Source: Candidatus Aerophobota bacterium
GTDB lineage: Bacteria > Aerophobota > Aerophobia > Aerophobales > B3-G15
DNA: 5,206 nt
Reading direction: 5' to 3'
Assembly (NCBI GenBank): GCA_003648845.1
Contig: QMQA01000118.1
Coordinates: 1-5,206 of the forward strand
In this document: positions 1-5,206 of the stretch, piece by piece
How the letters are laid out: each line of letters begins with the position of its first letter
Position numbering within the stretch: the stretch's first letter is position 1
Notes under the pieces: generated by a model
What the model was told of the DNA's origin: nothing
Databases searched by the model: none
Seen by the model: only the letters and a program-made list of their open reading frames with translations
Program-made: the position numbers and the translations under genes

Positions 1-374
1 AGTTCCGTTATAGAAATGGCAGAAGTGTTAGAGGCAAAGATAACATCTTTTGGACAGAGAGAATCCAGCCTCTGAAATATCTTTTTTTTAATCTTTTTAT
101 TTTCACTCACTGCCTCTATTATAAATTCACAACTGGTTATCTTTTCTAAGCTGGTTGTAGCTTCTATCTTGGATATAGCTTTATTTTTCTCCTCCTTTGA
201 TATTTTCGCCTTTTCTTCACTCCTGGTTAAATATTTTTCTATTTTCTGTATCGCTTTTTCAATTATCTCCTGCGATACATCCACCATTGTAACTTCAAAG
301 CCTTGCATTGCTCCCACTAAAGCTATTCCGGAACCCATCGTTCCTGCACCTATTACTCCTATTTTCTTTATCAT
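1..374 (-). CDS. hbd: 3-hydroxybutyryl-CoA dehydrogenase, N-terminal part (runs off window)
   Basis: NAD(P)-dependent oxidoreductase interconverting acetoacetyl-CoA and 3-hydroxybutyryl-CoA in the cytoplasm. Reading from the ATG at 374, 124 codons are visible and the 3' end lies outside the window. The start MIKKIGVIGAGTMGSGIA carries the Rossmann GxGxxG (Gly9-Gly14). An acidic residue after the second strand (Asp32, in TMVDVS) is where family members contact the NAD ribose. FIIEAVSEN (residues 84-92) and ASNTSAISITE (114-124) are family signatures. Ser118 in SNTS corresponds to the catalytic serine; the catalytic His-Glu pair would be downstream. A Shine-Dalgarno AGAGAGG lies at 382-388, inside the last codons of the thiolase gene and 7 nt from the ATG. 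Only 4 nt separate the two genes, which implies translational coupling. A longer 3-hydroxyacyl-CoA dehydrogenase cannot be excluded without the C-terminus, but the short N-terminus with no preceding hydratase domain favours the roughly 280-aa Hbd type. Confidence 0.93.
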   Translation of the reverse strand, partial: MIKKIGVIGAGTMGSGIALVGAMQGFEVTMVDVSQEIIEKAIQKIEKYLTRSEEKAKISKEEKNKAISKIEATTSLEKITSCEFIIEAVSENKKIKKKIFQRLDSLCPKDVIFASNTSAISITE

Positions 375-378
375 TTTT

Positions 379-1557
379 TTACCTCTCTAAAATGGTTGTT
401 ACTCCCTGACCCCCACCAACACATAGAGTTGCCAGTCCCAACTCAGCATTTTTTCTTTGCATGAGATAAACTAAAGTAACAAGAATTCTTGCCCCTGTAC
501 AACCAATTGGATGACCCAGAGCGATAGCCCCTCCATTTAAGTTCATCACTTCCGGGTCAATATCCAGCTCTTCCATCACAGCTATTGATTGTGCTGCAAA
601 GGCTTCATTTTCCTCAATAACATCTATATCCTTCAAGCTTAGTTTTGCTTTTTTTAAAGCTTTTTTCGTCGCCGTCACAGGACCTAACCCCATATATGCT
701 GGATCAACTCCTGCCGAAGCAAAACATTTAATCTTTGCCATGATCTTTTTCCCCAATTTTTTCGCTCTCTCCTCTGACATAAGAACAAGAGCAGCAGCAG
801 CATCATTAATACCAGAAGAGTTTCCTGCAGTTACTGTACCATCTTCCTTAAACACTGGAGGAAGTTTGCTTAGCTTTTCCAGGCTGGTATCTGGCCGTGG
901 GTGTTCATCCTGATCGAAAATTTTAGATTCATTTTTTCCACTTGCTATTTCAACAGGAACAATTTCATCTTTAAAATTTCCTTCCTTAATAGCTTTAACA
1001 GCCTTTCTGTGACTTTCCAGTGCAAATTTATCTTGTCTTTCTCTAGATATTTTATACTTCTTGGCTATATTCTCAGCAGTTATGCCCATATGATAATTGT
1101 TGAAAACTTCCCATAAACCATCCCTTACCATTAGATCAACCAGTTCTGCATCCCAGAGTTTATATCCCCACCTTGCATTGAGTAGAGCATAGGGAGCTCG
1201 ACTCATATTTTCCATTCCCCCAGCAACCATAATATCGGCATTACCTGTAGCAATGGATTGTGCCGCTAAATTCACTGCGGTAAGCCCCGATGCACAAACT
1301 CTGTTTATAGTTACCGCAGGAACCTCCTTAGGCAGACCCGCATAAATAGACGCCTGTCTTGCAGGACCTTGCCCAAGTCCTGCCTGGATAACATTTCCCA
1401 TATATACCTCATCAACGCTTTCCGGTTCAATGCCTGCTCGATTTAGTGCCTCTTTAATAACCACAGCTCCCAACCTGGGAGCAGGCACATCTTTTAATGA
1501 GCCCCCAAACTTTCCGATGGGTGTACGCACAGCTGATATAATAACTACCTCTCTCAC
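379..1557 (-). CDS. Acetyl-CoA C-acetyltransferase (thiolase II), 392 aa, GTG start
   Basis: Condenses two acetyl-CoA to acetoacetyl-CoA, or cleaves acetoacetyl-CoA in the degradative direction; cytoplasmic. The protein is 392 aa, the usual length of the AtoB/Thl/PhaA group. Visible signatures are the N-terminal [12 protein letters not shown] (8-19), the nucleophile Cys88 in [23 protein letters not shown] (Asn317), [16 protein letters not shown] with His349, and the C-terminal acid/base Cys379 in LCVGGGQG. All catalytic residues are therefore present. The frame is open upstream to a TTG at 1575. A strong Shine-Dalgarno (AAAGGAGG, 1571-1564) sits 6 nt before the GTG at 1557, so that GTG is the better start. 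The gene lies 67 nt after the CoA-transferase and 4 nt before the 3-hydroxybutyryl-CoA dehydrogenase gene, consistent with an operon for short-chain acyl-CoA conversion. Thiolases of the longer-chain FadA type share these motifs, so chain-length preference is inferred from length and neighbours. Confidence 0.96.
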   Translation of the reverse strand: MREVVIISAVRTPIGKFGGSLKDVPAPRLGAVVIKEALNRAGIEPESVDEVYMGNVIQAGLGQGPARQASIYAGLPKEVPAVTINRVCASGLTAVNLAAQSIATGNADIMVAGGMENMSRAPYALLNARWGYKLWDAELVDLMVRDGLWEVFNNYHMGITAENIAKKYKISRERQDKFALESHRKAVKAIKEGNFKDEIVPVEIASGKNESKIFDQDEHPRPDTSLEKLSKLPPVFKEDGTVTAGNSSGINDAAAALVLMSEERAKKLGKKIMAKIKCFASAGVDPAYMGLGPVTATKKALKKAKLSLKDIDVIEENEAFAAQSIAVMEELDIDPEVMNLNGGAIALGHPIGCTGARILVTLVYLMQRKNAELGLATLCVGGGQGVTTILER

Positions 1558-1563
1558 CTTGAG

Positions 1564-1571
1564 CCTCCTTT
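1564..1571 (-). promoter_or_regulatory. Shine-Dalgarno site that fixes the thiolase start
   Basis: On the minus strand the sequence reads AAAGGAGG, followed by 6 nt (CTCAAG) and then GTG. This is a near-perfect anti-16S match at ideal spacing. The alternative TTG at 1575 would place this site inside the coding region and has no such site of its own. Confidence 0.85.
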
Positions 1572-1624
1572 CCAAAATCCCTGGTATGAGCCTTAATAAC
1601 TTTCGCTTCCAATTTAACTTTATG

Positions 1625-2836
1625 CTAAATCACTTGCTCCTTCCTTAAATTGAGGATCTCCTCTTTGCTATATCCAAGTAAATTAGAAAGAACCTCGTTA
1701 GTATGTTCACCAAGAAGAGGAGGGGGGCTTTTAACAAAAGCTGGGGTACGGGAAAATTTCATAGGAATACCGGCAAGTTTAATCTTACCTGCTGTAGGAT
1801 GATCCACCTCAACAACCATCCCTCTGTTTAAAACCTGTGGATCATTAAACACTTTATCAATAGTGTTTATGGGACCACAGGGTATTCCGTTATCCCTGCA
1901 TAATTTAATCCATTCCTTCCCCCTCTTTTCTAACATTAGCTTATCTAAAATTTTTATCAGCTCTTTTCGATTCTCAACTCTTTTGGGATTTGTTTCAAAT
2001 TTGGGATTCTCGGCTAACTCTTTAACTCCAGCAAGTTCACAAAATTTTTTCCACTGCAAATCATTCCCTATTGCTAAGGCAACATACCCGTCTTTTACCT
2101 TAAATACCTGATAGGGGACTATATTAGGATGGGCATTGCCATACCTTTTGGGTACCTCACCAGAAACAAGATAGTTGCTTCCCACATTAATCAGCCAGGC
2201 TACCTGAGCTTCAATAAGGGAAGTTTCCACCTTTTGACCCTCACCTGTTTTTTCTCTATAAAATAAGGCGGCTAAAATGGCACTTGTAGCGTACAGTGCT
2301 GCTGTTACATCTATTATAGCTACCCCAACTTTCATTGGAGGACCATCAGGCTCTCCGGTAATACTCATAATTCCGCCCATTGCCTGGACAAGAAAATCAT
2401 AACCCGGCAGTTCCCTGTAAGGTCCTGTCGTTCCGAAAGCGGAAATGGTGCAGTAAATAAGCTTTGGATTGATCTTTTTAAGTGTTTCATAATCAAGTCC
2501 TAATTTATCCATCGTTCCGTAACGAAAATTCTCAACAAGCACATCACTTTTCTTAACAAGCTGTTTTATAATTTTTATTCCTCTGGGATGCTTCAAATTT
2601 ACAGTTATACTTTTTTTGTTTCGATTTATACAGATAAAATAAGCACTTTCCCCTCCTTTAAAAGGAGGACCCCACTGTCTTGTTCCATCACCAACTCTGG
2701 GTTGTTCAACTTTAATAATCTCTGCTCCTAAATCACCTAACATCATGGTACAGTACGGCCCTGCTAAAATTCTTGATAGATCGAGCACTCTTATTCCCCT
2801 CAAGGGCTGATTATTTGCATGGTTGAGTTGTCCCAT
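1625..2836 (-). CDS. Class III (CaiB/BaiF-type) CoA-transferase, 403 aa
   Basis: Transfers CoA between an acyl-CoA donor and a carboxylic acid acceptor through aspartyl mixed-anhydride and CoA-thioester intermediates; cytoplasmic, usually an interlocked dimer. The N-terminus reads [19 protein letters not shown] (12-30), then [13 protein letters not shown] (34-46), VLVENFRYG (99-107), the [10 protein letters not shown] loop (131-140) and [11 protein letters not shown] (145-155). Asp176 in [14 protein letters not shown] aligns with the catalytic aspartate of formyl-CoA transferase and CaiB. The 403-aa length is normal. The start is the ATG at 2836, preceded by a modest AAGG (2849-2846) at 9 nt spacing. 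The substrate cannot be read from sequence: annotated relatives act on formate/oxalate, carnitine, succinate, aromatic or C5 acids. Its position 67 nt ahead of thiolase and dehydrogenase genes suggests activation of a short-chain acid or ketoacid, which is inference. It ends in TAG at 1625 and no clear terminator follows. Confidence 0.94.
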   Translation of the reverse strand: MGQLNHANNQPLRGIRVLDLSRILAGPYCTMMLGDLGAEIIKVEQPRVGDGTRQWGPPFKGGESAYFICINRNKKSITVNLKHPRGIKIIKQLVKKSDVLVENFRYGTMDKLGLDYETLKKINPKLIYCTISAFGTTGPYRELPGYDFLVQAMGGIMSITGEPDGPPMKVGVAIIDVTAALYATSAILAALFYREKTGEGQKVETSLIEAQVAWLINVGSNYLVSGEVPKRYGNAHPNIVPYQVFKVKDGYVALAIGNDLQWKKFCELAGVKELAENPKFETNPKRVENRKELIKILDKLMLEKRGKEWIKLCRDNGIPCGPINTIDKVFNDPQVLNRGMVVEVDHPTAGKIKLAGIPMKFSRTPAFVKSPPPLLGEHTNEVLSNLLGYSKEEILNLRKEQVI

Positions 2837-2877
2837 TGCATCGAACCTTACAATATCTATTCAAGGTCAGCTGTACA

Positions 2878-2901
2878 TTAAACAGGATATCCATCCTTTA
2901 A
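2878..2901 (-). promoter_or_regulatory. Small imperfect dyad upstream of the CoA-transferase gene
   Basis: The sequence forms arms TTAA-AGGAT and ATCCT-(GT)-TTAA around a 4-nt centre, with a 2-nt bulge on one side. It lies 41 nt upstream of the CoA-transferase ATG within a 128-bp intergenic gap. It could be an operator or a weak mRNA hairpin; it has no T-tract immediately after it, so it is a poor terminator candidate. No good -35/-10 pair was found in the gap. The function is a guess. Confidence 0.25.
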
Positions 2902-2964
2902 TAAAGATTGTTCTCCCTGAAATAAAAAAAAAATTATCTCTGCCCCTTTCCTGTTTGTGTGTTT

Positions 2965-3537
2965 CTATCCGTTTATTAACCGAAGCGGATTTACTCGAAC
3001 CATAATCTCTATTTCCTCTTTTGTTATCCCCCTCTTAAGTATAGAACGGATATAACTCTGCAATCTTTCAACTGGTGAAGGATTATCTACTTGGCCCAGA
3101 TCTGTAGCCAGAATGGTCGACTCAGGACCTACTGTTCTAATTGCTTCGGCTATCTTGGCCGGATCCATTCTTTGGCCTAAGGGAGTTGCAACAAAAAAGC
3201 ATCTTTCAAAATAAACCCCCTTTTTGGCTAAATCTATCTGATCCTTGAGGAACATATTAATAATATTCAATTCAGGGTGATTTACCAGAATTTTTTTTAT
3301 TCCTATCTTTTTAGCCTCTTCTACTAACTTTTTGATCTCTTGAACTGAGACATGCCCTGTCCCCAGAATTATATTAGCCATAGTTATCTCTCGAAGAACC
3401 TCTATAAAAGGAGACACAATTTTTTCCTTCTCTGTGGCGATCTGAATATCTTCTCCTGATCTTTCTCTGTCTATGATCTTAAGTAGAGGTGCTGTCTGCG
3501 AAGTTTCCATGTATTTTCGACATTTCTTACCATCCAT
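2965..3537 (-). CDS. DUF6282-family protein, N-terminally truncated (190 aa), probable gene remnant
   Basis: From about residue 7 onward the protein resembles the C-terminal part of DUF6282 proteins, putative metal-dependent amidohydrolase/PHP-like enzymes of unknown substrate. Visible family-like blocks are NIILGTGHVS (His62), KKILVNHPE (His87), GVYFERCFFVATP (107-119), DPAKIAEAIRTVGPE (125-139), ILATDLGQVDNPSPVE (Asp146) and the end IMVRVNPLRL. As I recall the family, full-length members are near 300 aa and carry an N-terminal His-x-His metal site. That part is absent here, and a TAA lies five codons before the ATG in the same frame. No convincing Shine-Dalgarno precedes 3537. Arg112 stands where I recall a histidine in relatives (EHC), which would be another loss. 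The surviving frame is long and clean, so decay is recent or a C-terminal fragment is still made. It lies 128 nt upstream of the CoA-transferase gene on the same strand. Confidence 0.72.
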   Translation of the reverse strand: MDGKKCRKYMETSQTAPLLKIIDRERSGEDIQIATEKEKIVSPFIEVLREITMANIILGTGHVSVQEIKKLVEEAKKIGIKKILVNHPELNIINMFLKDQIDLAKKGVYFERCFFVATPLGQRMDPAKIAEAIRTVGPESTILATDLGQVDNPSPVERLQSYIRSILKRGITKEEIEIMVRVNPLRLING

Positions 3538-3611
3538 TTCAAAATTCTCTTATTTTTGAAATTTTTGCCAGATATTGGATCACCAACCAAACAGGTCATC
3601 CGGATGAAGTG

Positions 3612-3737
3612 CTATATTTTTAAGATTATTCCGCTTTCAGCATCCACTTCAACAATTTCTCCTGTATGGAGAAGGTTTATGACCGATGGCCCAAGTTCAT
3701 CAACTACCGGAATAACGGTATGGAAGGAAAGTTCCGA
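3612..3737 (-). pseudogene. C-terminal fragment of a swivelling-domain-like protein
   Basis: A 41-codon stretch ends at the TAG at 3612 and contains VIPVVDELGPSVINLLHTGE (8-27), then IVEVDAESGIILKI (28-41). The pattern of IPVVD, then (hydrophobic)-x-TGE-x-V-x-VDA-x-x-GI and a terminal hydrophobic strand resembles the C-terminus of two unrelated swivelling folds: the small subunit/domain of aconitase X (DUF126, PF01989) and the phosphohistidine domain of PEP-utilising enzymes. The VVD after IP slightly favours aconitase X. Upstream, the frame meets a TGA at 3740-3738 with no start codon in between, so the rest of the gene is lost or frameshifted. The fragment ends 74 nt before the truncated DUF6282 reading frame, suggesting that one deletion may have removed parts of both. 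Family assignment is from memory and tentative. Confidence 0.45.
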
Positions 3738-3745
3738 TCAGATTA

Positions 3746-3943
3746 GGAGAAAGCAGAAGGGAAGGAAAGAAACCTATTGTAAGAGCTTGTCACCTCACGA
3801 GTCTTCAAAGGGGAAAAACAAATAATAGCTTCTCTGATAAAGGGATGCTTTGCGATATCATCTATGCTAATTGCGAGATATCAACCAGAGTACATGTGAT
3901 GTCCTGTTCCAACGAATACTCTATCTTTCACCAATACGTTCTG
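3746..3943 (-). pseudogene. Broken reading frame of unknown family with an in-frame TGA
   Basis: The stretch is open from 3943 except for one TGA at 3883-3881, and ends at the TAA at 3745-3743. The first part includes VKDRVFVGTGHHMYSG. The second, after the TGA, begins YLAISIDDIAKHPFIREAII and continues to FPSAFS. Residue composition is protein-like rather than random, with charged and hydrophobic residues alternating as in a real domain. There is no Shine-Dalgarno before the possible TTG/GTG starts at 3934 and 3931. It lies in a different frame from the swivelling-domain fragment just downstream, so the two could be one frameshifted gene or two separate relics. I do not recognise the family, and chance openness in AT-rich DNA is a real alternative. 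Confidence 0.27.
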
Positions 3944-4017
3944 TTATTAATCAATTTTGGGAAAGAACTATAGTTAGGAGTAAATTCCTCTTAAAGAAAT
4001 ACTTACGTATTTTGTTT

Positions 4018-4047
4018 ATTAAATACCACACTTATTAAGGCTGTCAA
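4018..4047 (-). promoter_or_regulatory. Sigma-70/sigma-A type promoter firing leftward
   Basis: On the minus strand a perfect -35 box TTGACA (4047-4042) is followed by 18 nt and TTTAAT (4023-4018), a 5/6 match to the -10 consensus. Transcription would start near 4010 and run through the gene fragments and the DUF6282 frame toward the CoA-transferase/thiolase/dehydrogenase cluster. It is the best promoter-like sequence I found upstream of that cluster. The -35 box lies 15 nt outside the end of the inverted-repeat element at 4062. AT-rich DNA gives false -10 boxes often, but the exact TTGACA raises the likelihood. Confidence 0.5.
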
Positions 4048-4061
4048 GTACGCATCGTGAG

Positions 4062-4202
4062 AGTAACTGTTCAATTTTTGGTGGATAGATCACCTCTATT
4101 GCTTTCTAAATCAGAGTTTAACCATTTTTAACAAAATTTACTTCTATCCCTGACCTGATGAACATCTTAGCTATTTCATCCACCAATTTTTGAACAGTTA
4201 CT
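4062..4202. repeat. MITE-like element or IS relic: 25-bp imperfect inverted repeats bounding 141 bp
   Basis: The left arm (4062-4086) reads inward AGTAACTGTTCA, then ATTTTTGGTGGAT. The right arm (4202-4178), read inward on the minus strand, is identical except for three consecutive bases (TTT at 4075-4077 versus AAA), so 22 of 25 match. The interior of 91 bp is too short for a transposase. Inside the arms, boundaries at TG (4068) and CA (4196) would give a 129-bp element with the TG...CA ends seen in several IS families, and the GGTGGAT pattern resembles IS3/IS481-type ends. No direct target-site duplication is visible at either boundary choice. A very long-looped hairpin or a site-specific recombination relic are alternatives. 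The repeat is certain from the sequence; the mobile-element reading is inference. Confidence 0.6.
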
Positions 4203-4470
4203 GATAAGGGGAGTACTTGCCATTGATTTCTTTTATGAGCTTCCTCGATAAAGTTACTTTTTTCTTAAATTTCAGGTGGAAGATTTGATAAAAAGCGAGG
4301 AAATTTTTGTTCTTTTTAGCAAATTTGTCTTGCTTTTTCAGAGGTTCCAACATACCTACCTGACAGGGTGTCTTTTCTGCTTTAAAAAATTGAGGTGGGC
4401 TTTATTTCAGAAGATTCTCACAGAATTTTACAAGTTTTTCGTTGAAAGGAGCTTTTTGTTTTATTTGCAT
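4198..4470 (-). pseudogene. Degenerate lysine-rich reading frame downstream of the DUF6125 gene
   Basis: In one minus-strand frame, the ATG at 4470 opens a stretch starting MQIKQKAPFNEKLVKFCENL, which stops at a TAA at 4404-4402. The same frame then stays open to a TAA at 4200-4198, with an internal ATG at 4353 preceded by a weak AGGTAGGT. The 51-aa portion from 4353 is very lysine-rich and ends INGKYSPYQ. Its stop codon lies inside the right arm of the inverted repeat, so the frame may have been cut by that element. The first ATG is only 15 nt past the DUF6125 stop, the position expected of a former operon partner. No family is recognised, and AT-rich DNA can produce such frames by chance. 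Confidence 0.25.
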
Positions 4471-4484
4471 TTCACATGTTGCTT

Positions 4485-4961
4485 TTATCTTTCATGTTGA
4501 AAGTAAATCTCACAATTCGTATCTCCACCACAGATACAGGAGTTAATTTGCACTTTTAAATTAAGATGGAACTCCTCCACCCAGGTTTGAAAATCTATCT
4601 GGCAGATATTGTTGGGCAGAACATATTCTCTTTGAGATTTTTTGATTATCTCATACCAGGGGCATTTTTTAATTGAGAGGGTTAGCTCTTTTCCTCTTAG
4701 CTTCTGCTCGTATTGATAATCTTCGGCTTCAAGCTTCACCCTTAAGGCGCGTAGAAAATTCTGGAAGGTATCTTCTTTGAGGTTAAGAAGTTTTTTAACT
4801 TCTCTTGCCTGAATCCTGGGAAGAACCCTCCAAACCTTTTCATCTATCTTTAGAGCCTCCTTCAAAGAGAAGCTCTTTTCTACCATTACAAACCAGAGAC
4901 CATCCAGAGCAAAGTAGGAACGCTTAAAATACTGATTTTTAATTTTATCATCGTTTTTCAT
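4485..4961 (-). CDS. DUF6125-family protein, 158 aa
   Basis: Small soluble protein of a family found in anaerobic bacteria and archaea, with distant likeness to L-2-amino-thiazoline-4-carboxylic acid hydrolase-like proteins; its biochemical role is unknown. Recognisable blocks are YFKRSYFALDGLWF (11-24), IDEKVWRVLPRIQAREVKKL (39-58), the CPW motif (Cys100) followed by YEIIKKSQRE, Cys120 in NNICQIDFQTWVEEF, and a C-terminal cysteine cluster CICGGDTNC (142-150). The spaced cysteines could bind metal or act as catalytic thiols, which is inference. There is no signal peptide or membrane segment. The start is the ATG at 4961, with a weak purine-rich GAGAG upstream. The preceding gene ends 62 nt before it on the same strand, so the two may share a transcript. 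Length appears complete for the family, and the frame is intact, unlike the DNA downstream. Confidence 0.8.
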   Translation of the reverse strand: MKNDDKIKNQYFKRSYFALDGLWFVMVEKSFSLKEALKIDEKVWRVLPRIQAREVKKLLNLKEDTFQNFLRALRVKLEAEDYQYEQKLRGKELTLSIKKCPWYEIIKKSQREYVLPNNICQIDFQTWVEEFHLNLKVQINSCICGGDTNCEIYFQHER

Positions 4962-5023
4962 CTACTGCTTTTCTCTCGCAAAATCTGTACAGAGTATCCG
5001 TAATGTCACCACCACTTATTAAA

Positions 5024-5206
5024 TTATAACATCTTTTTTAACTTTTCTATTGATCTGGTAAATTGTGAACCACAAATTGTCTCCTGCCGGGAAATGAAAT
5101 CTTTCCATTGAGGAGAGCTTAAAACAGCCTCTTCTACCGAAAGCTGTACTAAAACCTCCCCACTTTCAGTCTTGGCTTTCCTTATCCTTAATTCTGGATT
5201 ATTTTC
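5024..5206 (-). CDS. C-terminal end of an unrecognised protein (60 residues visible)
   Basis: The frame is open from the window edge to a TAA at 5026-5024. It includes LRIRKAKTESGEVLVQLSVE (6-25), then SSPQWKDFISRQETICGSQF and a lysine-rich end IEKLKKML. The hydrophilic, regularly patterned residues and the following 62-nt gap to a same-strand gene support a true coding end rather than chance. The single visible Cys (in TICGSQ) is not part of a motif I recognise. There is no membrane segment in the visible part. I cannot name a family. It may be the upstream operon partner of the DUF6125 gene. Confidence 0.6.
   Translation of the reverse strand, partial: ENNPELRIRKAKTESGEVLVQLSVEEAVLSSPQWKDFISRQETICGSQFTRSIEKLKKML

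Larger units (their letters stand above)
3538..4484. other. Gene-poor interval of about 950 bp with gene fragments and an inverted-repeat element
   Basis: No intact gene is supported on either strand. Plus-strand frames at 3556-3825 and 4276-4500 have compositions expected of antisense shadows and no ribosome binding sites. On the minus strand there are several short open stretches ended by stops (4470-4198, 3943-3746, 3737-3612), the last resembling a real protein C-terminus. A pair of inverted repeats bounds 4062-4202, and a promoter-like sequence lies at 4018-4047. Together this looks like a decay zone left by deletion and insertion between the DUF6125 gene and the acyl-CoA operon. Confidence 0.6.

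Noticed and set aside
2924..2933. Run of ten A on the plus strand (T10 on the transcribed strand) as a terminator after the DUF6282 frame
   Set aside because: No stable GC-rich hairpin directly precedes it on the minus strand; the nearest possible stem is 5 bp with a 14-nt loop and lies back inside the coding frame.
2823..3005. Plus-strand frame of 60 codons between the CoA-transferase and DUF6282 genes
   Set aside because: It overlaps both minus-strand gene ends, has no Shine-Dalgarno and includes the A-run; treated as chance.
3556..3825. Plus-strand frame of 89 codons
   Set aside because: It overlaps the swivelling-domain remnant on the other strand, lacks a ribosome binding site and has no recognisable motif; treated as a shadow.
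3854..3881. Repeated GATATC units considered as a repeat array
   Set aside because: There are only two copies of a 6-bp palindrome with no regular unit around them; no CRISPR-like or tandem structure is present.
3881..3883. In-frame TGA read as recoding (tryptophan, glycine or selenocysteine)
   Set aside because: The full-length genes in the window contain no in-frame TGA and use TGG for tryptophan. The surrounding DNA shows other signs of decay, so a plain stop in a pseudogene is simpler, even though no intact gene here ends in TGA.
4276..4500. Plus-strand frame rich in Phe, Leu and Cys resembling a membrane peptide
   Set aside because: The Phe/Leu richness is what lysine-rich minus-strand sequence yields in antisense; no start signal was seen.

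Overview
The window is AT-rich, and every gene that can be supported lies on the minus strand, so biological order runs from high to low coordinates. Products, gene style and base composition suggest an anaerobic bacterium: short-chain acyl-CoA enzymes, families such as DUF6125 and DUF6282 that are common in uncultured anaerobes, and Shine-Dalgarno sites of AGGAGG type. The phylum cannot be fixed from sequence alone. Atribacterota-like, Firmicutes and Desulfobacterota-like hosts would all fit.

In transcription order, 5206-5024 is the C-terminal end of an unrecognised protein. It is followed at 4961-4485 by a small DUF6125-family protein, related at low level to L-2-amino-thiazoline-4-carboxylic acid hydrolase-like proteins. 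Next comes about 950 bp (4484-3538) with no intact gene. This holds short broken reading frames, a 141-bp element with 25-bp imperfect inverted ends (4062-4202), a strong-looking sigma-70-type promoter just outside that element firing leftward (4018-4047), and the C-terminal end of a swivelling-domain-like protein (3612-3737). A 190-aa reading frame (3537-2965) then matches only the C-terminal part of the DUF6282 family, so it looks 5'-truncated.

The left half is a well-preserved acyl-CoA cluster: a class III (CaiB/BaiF) CoA-transferase (2836-1625), an acetyl-CoA C-acetyltransferase (1557-379, GTG start) and the N-terminal part of a 3-hydroxybutyryl-CoA dehydrogenase (374-1, running off the window). 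The thiolase and dehydrogenase genes are 4 nt apart and must be co-transcribed. The likely scheme is that the CoA-transferase activates or exchanges a carboxylic acid, while thiolase and dehydrogenase interconvert acetyl-CoA, acetoacetyl-CoA and 3-hydroxybutyryl-CoA. Depending on direction this is beta-oxidation of short acids or butyrate/hydroxybutyrate synthesis, and the direction cannot be decided here.

No novel multi-gene system is evident. The most interesting part is the eroded 3.5-4.5 kb interval, where gene decay, an inverted-repeat element and a new-looking promoter lie directly upstream of a healthy catabolic operon.
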